NCBI GenBank assembly: GCA_964016985.1
Contig: OZ024828.1
Coordinates: 25,545,543-25,609,542 of the forward strand
Reading direction: 5' to 3'
Origin: Anodontia alba
Lineage: Eukaryota > Mollusca > Bivalvia > Lucinida > Lucinidae
Length of the DNA: 64,000 bases
Shown: piece by piece, positions 60,516-64,000 of the stretch
Numbering within the stretch: the first letter of the stretch is position 1
Layout: each line of letters opens with the position of its first letter
The notes under the pieces: model-generated
Seen by the model: the letters and a program-made list of their open reading frames with translations, nothing else
Told to the model about the DNA's origin: nothing
The model's database searches: none
Position numbers and translations under genes: made by a program

Positions 60516-60805
60516 ATTCGAACTTGATTTAAAGTCCCTACGAAATTCTTCCGATAGCTCCAGAAAAAAAATATTTAAGGAAAGTTTTCATTTTATCGTG
60601 AAAAAGTACGTTGTGTGTACTCATTAGAATCACCTCATCGAGGCGACTTTAATGAGTACACTGTACATACCGTTATTGAATAGACGATCGAAAAGACTTT
60701 CCTAAATTATCGCCATTTGCTTCCTGACCTGGCACCATGATTACATTGTAACTCTCAGTGGCTCGAACTACCATGGCTCGAACATTTTTCCATAGTCCCA
60801 AAGAT
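60516..60805 (-). mobile_element. Tigger-like MITE, family B, truncated copy
   Basis: Starts within the family (ATTCGAACTTGATTTAAAG) and stops at CCAAAGAT, where the first ~115-bp direct repeat begins. Confidence 0.7.
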
Positions 60806-60923
60806 GATGTAGCTTGCTTACTGAATAGCCGTCATATAAGATGGGGAATTCAATGTGAGGCAAAGTGGCTTTAAGTTTTCGAAAGCTGTTATTATTGTTC
60901 TGTTATATTGAGAATGGGTCAAA
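60806..60923 (+). repeat. ~115-bp direct repeat, left copy
   Basis: GATGTAGCTTGCTTACTGAA to AGAATGGGTCAAAC; the same sequence follows MITE copy 18. Confidence 0.85.
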
Positions 60924-61202
60924 CATCATGAAAACATACCTATATAATATTGACCCCCTTAAACCCCATTTTTATGTAGTAAAACTCGGGTTTACCGGGG
61001 TATACATTATTTTTCTTATTTCTGCTTCAAAACATAAATTGTGTGTACTTGTTAGAACTGCCTCGGTGAGGCAGTTATAACGAGTTCCCACAATCTATGT
61101 TTTGAGCAGAAATATGAAAAATATCAGATTTTTTTATCTGAAAATTGTCATATTTTGGTGATAAAATCTTCAGTGTATTTATATAGGCATGTTTTCGTAA
61201 TG
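60924..61202 (+). mobile_element. Foldback MITE, family A, copy 18, between two direct repeats
   Basis: Complete copy in the intron between exons A and B, flanked at its exact ends by two copies of a ~115-bp sequence. Confidence 0.85.
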
Positions 61203-61318
61203 ATGTAGCTTGCTTTCTGAATAACCGTCATATAAGATGGGGAATTCAATGTGAGGCAAAGTCGCTTTAAGTTTTCGAAAGCTGTTATTATTGCTCTGTT
61301 ATACTGAGGATGGGTCAA
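61203..61318 (+). repeat. ~115-bp direct repeat, right copy
   Basis: ATGTAGCTTGCTTTCTGAAT to AGGATGGGTCAAC, a few differences from the left copy. Begins at the base after the MITE end. Confidence 0.85.
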
Positions 61319-61650
61319 CAAAGTAAAACAAATAAAATTTCCCGAATAACCTAAAATTAGTGTTTATTTGAGTTTTCCGAGAAACCGATTATATGCTATT
61401 ATTACATAATAATTTCATAGCAAATAAACTGGAACTTGTGTTTGACTTTGATGGGATAAAGCCTGTGGGGACACTATTGCTTTCACAAAACCAAACTTGA
61501 CATACACATTCGTCTGTCGACAGAACGTAAGTCATACGACGGATAAACATGTAATTTGCATGTCGAATTTTTTAAAGTATAAAATAAAGGGTAGTTTCTT
61601 GACCACATTTATATGTGTTCCAAAACATTGTTAAAGTGTGCTTAAAAGCA

Positions 61651-61674
61651 GAGAGAGAGAGAGAGAGAGAGAGA
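61651..61674. repeat. (GA)n microsatellite
   Basis: About twelve GA units. Confidence 0.9.
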
Positions 61675-61706
61675 GTAAAAACCTACCAGCTTTTTGTGTG
61701 GTTTCT

Positions 61707-61815
61707 ACCCAGCTAGCATTCTACGTAAATCTACATCGGGCCGTCATCGGCCCGTCAGCTACCCTGACGGGCCGATGACGGCCCGATATAGATTTACGTA
61801 GAATGCTAGCTGGGT
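61707..61815. repeat. GGGCCG long palindrome, copy 2
   Basis: Same sequence as 34156-34262 for about the first 97 bases; outer arms here match perfectly (AGCTAGCATTCTAC / GTAGAATGCTAGCT). Confidence 0.8.
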
Positions 61816-62049
61816 ACGTCACCGCATAGGCCTGCTCTTTTCTAAAGTAAATGCTAAGCTTGGATAAAGCTTATCCATGAAGTCATATGCTATTTTTACC
61901 AAAACCCCTTGTGTTGTAAACCCTGCTCAGATGCTACACAGATCTGGGTCTACGATGCATGCTAAGACATGTCTGTCTGAATGCTTGAGATCAATACGAT
62001 GATGCATCTGTGAAAAAAAATGACTAAAATGCGTACTTTTCTGTTGTAG

Positions 62050-62240
62050 GTGATTTTGATGAAGAGATAGATTTCAATACAACCACAGCGAGTGGTCATC
62101 TAATTAATGATTTAAATCAGGAACCAGACAATTCGATGTTTGTTATCATGGGTGGAGTGATAGGTGTTGTAGCACTGATTATCGTTGCTATTGTGATATG
62201 CTTCGTTTACAGAAAAAGGAGAAGGCCAAGGGCGACAATG
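62050..62240 (+). CDS. Exon B: transmembrane segment and basic tail
   Basis: Joined to exon A it gives Gly-Asp-Phe-Asp-Glu-Glu..., an acidic Thr-rich stalk with one Ser-Gly, then a 25-residue membrane span (SMFVIMGGVIGVVALIIVAI, then VICFVY) and a stop-transfer run RKRRRPRAT. A GxxxG motif lies in the span, as in dimerising helices. Acceptor TACTTTTCTGTTGTAG is strong. The end is ambiguous: ATG TAA would stop at 62241-62243 (94-residue product), while AT|GTAAGT at 62240 is a consensus donor and would read into another exon. Syndecans have a similar plan, but their RMRKKDEGSY tail signature is absent, so I give no family. Confidence 0.6.
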
Positions 62241-62251
62241 TAAGTTTTACC

Positions 62252-62530
62252 CATTACGAAAACACGCCTATTCAAATATATAGAAAATTTCACCTCCAAC
62301 AACTGACAATTTTCAGATAAAAAACTCTGATAGTTTTCATATTTCTGCCTAAAATATAGATTGTTGGTATTCGTTAGAGCCGCCTCGCCGAGGCGGTTCT
62401 AACGAGTACCCACAATCTATGTTTTTGAGCAGAAATAAGAAAAATAATGTATATGCCTGTAAACCCCAGTTTTACTATATAAAAGTAGGGTTAAAGGGGG
62501 TCAAAATTGTATAGGTATGTTTCCATGATG
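62252..62530 (-). mobile_element. Foldback MITE, family A, copy 19, next to exon B donor
   Basis: Starts CATTACGAAAACACGCC 12 bases after the candidate donor at 62240; complete. Confidence 0.85.
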
Positions 62531-62688
62531 CATAGTGCAGTTTGACCACAGAGCAGATTACATTTTTATTTCCTTTGGGATCATTGAACCCATTCTTGTC
62601 ACTTTGAAAATAGAATGCAGCTTAAGCCGGCGCTAGATGCATATGGACCTTCCAAAACTACTTTGCTGCGTATGAAGAGACTTTATTA

Positions 62689-62967
62689 CATCACGAAAAC
62701 ATGTCTATATAGTTTTGACCCCCTTATACCCCACTTTTATAAAGTAAAACTGGGGTTTATATGGGTATACATTATTTTGCTTATTTCTGCTCAAAACATA
62801 GATGGTGGGTACTCGTCAGAACCGCCTCTTCGAGGCGGTTCTAACGAGTACCCATAATCTGTGTATTGAGCAGAGGTATGAAAAATTTCAGAGTTTTTTA
62901 TCTGAAAATTTTCGTTGTTTTGGAGGTGAAATTTTCTGTATATTTGAATAGGCGTGTTTTCGTAATG
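62689..62967 (+). mobile_element. Foldback MITE, family A, copy 20
   Basis: Complete copy with a perfect short central palindrome (CGCCTCTTCGAGGCG). Confidence 0.84.
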
Positions 62968-63330
62968 AAACCGAGTACAATTTGTGTTCTCTTGTGTGTT
63001 CTTTGATTCCAAAGGCAACCGTTTAGATTTTTATTATCATGACAATTGAGCCGTGTCATAAAAAAGAGCCGTTAAGCATATGCGAACAGCACAGGTTCAG
63101 GCAAGCATGCGCATCCCCACAGTCTTACTCGAACCTTTGCTGATCGCTCGCGTAACCAGAAGGGAAACTTCAACCAAAGAACTAGATAGCTACTGGATAG
63201 GGCATGCGCACTGAACGATTGAATCGAATAACTATAATAAGACATCCACAGTACAGTCAATGCCCTGTTCAAACAGTGCATCTGAATTTGTTGATCTAGA
63301 TCTTCTCAGTTTGCGTTTAACATTCATAAT

Positions 63331-63750
63331 TATTGCGTAAAAAGCAGTGTCGCACGTTATTAACAGCCGTGCATTTACCGGCGAAAAGCCGTGTATTGAC
63401 AAGACAATTCACGCGCTGTTAATGCACGGCTACGCAACTTTCAGTATGCCTGTACCGGGGCCACAGATTTGCTGCCGTTACGAGATGTGTACTGCCAGGC
63501 CCTAGAACAAACCTAGTCCGTGATAATTGCGTTCGCGGGACATCGGTGAAAAGATGGAATAAAATAGTGCAAGAAATAACGCGAAATGTAGCAAATGTTT
63601 TCAGTTTTTATGCAATAATAGCGATCGAAAATGGTTTTTCAATGCATTAACATTCGCCAGGTCCCTAGGGAGGTGTTGAAAACCGCGGCCTCCAGCCTCG
63701 GTTTTCAACACCTCCCTCGGGACCTGGCGAGTGTTAATGCATGAAAAACC
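63331..63750. repeat. Dispersed repeat with GTTTTCAACACCTCCC hairpin, copy 2
   Basis: Matches 53641-54120 along its length but has only one right arm of the hairpin. Confidence 0.7.
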
Positions 63751-64000
63751 CATGTTTGATCCCTATATTGTCATTTGACAAAAGATCTTATGAACAACTG
63801 TATTAGCATTAGAGTCAGCGCACGACAGAACCTACAATTAAACTGATGTGACCAGCATCTAGATCAGCTTATACATCCACCATCTATGGCAAAGGTTCTC
63901 GTTTATCCCTCTTTGGATAGCCTGGAGATTGTAGAAGGCACATCGATCAGCAAAGACTCTTACCAGACTTCGTGGATGCGCAGGCTGATCTGAGTCTTCG

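Noticed and set aside
60382..62240. Calling the small membrane protein a syndecan
   Set aside because: The layout is similar, but the conserved tail after the membrane span and the Ser-Gly cluster are absent.

Overview
The window is eukaryotic nuclear DNA: AT-rich, intron-dominated and full of foldback MITEs, tRNA-derived SINE pieces, Tc1/mariner copies and microsatellites. Several dispersed repeats are of a kind I associate with bivalve mollusc genomes: short palindromes built on GATCAGACGCCGC / TCTACACTGTTTGC, the AGCTCACC-bounded repeat, and the 'cataactc' tandem repeat. I therefore suggest a bivalve (inference, not proven). No bacterial, organellar or viral gene set is present.

The main content is one plus-strand gene that I assemble from eleven coding exons between 1803 and 48464. 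All ten introns I infer are phase 0 and have GT-AG ends, and an AATAAA lies about 150 bases after the stop. The predicted product is 774 residues. It has a 21-residue signal-peptide exon, then six copies of a roughly 45-residue Cys-pair helical-hairpin module (Cys-x26-29-Cys with a central Lys-Arg-x-Trp turn), separated by Ser-Gly, Asp-Gly-Ser-Gly, Lys-Gly and Gly-Asp-Gly-Pro-Arg-Arg-Gly-Ser linkers. One exon is about 58 Ser-Gly dipeptides. This looks like a secreted serglycin-style proteoglycan core or extracellular matrix/mucus protein. I recognise no described family with this architecture, and it is the main candidate for something new.

Layout. 1-1802: MITE copies and the region before the signal exon. 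1803-13081: exons 1-3, with a mariner (3.4-4.7 kb), SINE and MITE copies in the introns. 13082-31031: an 18-kb intron with two degenerate exon-like blocks (21.3 and 22.4 kb), a satellite-like AGATATCTGCATTT array (25.8-29.6 kb), and an intact Tc1-like transposon nested in a MITE inside that array. 31032-48464: exons 4-11, with an RNase H remnant of a non-LTR retrotransposon at 43.5-44.2 kb. 48465-60381: intergenic repeats. 60382-62240: two exons of a small single-pass membrane protein with an acidic ectodomain and a basic tail, start or neighbouring exons uncertain. 62241-64000: more MITEs and foldbacks.

The open frames elsewhere are mostly chance frames or repeat frames. Exon boundaries come from splice motifs, reading frame and similarity between modules. 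None has transcript support here.
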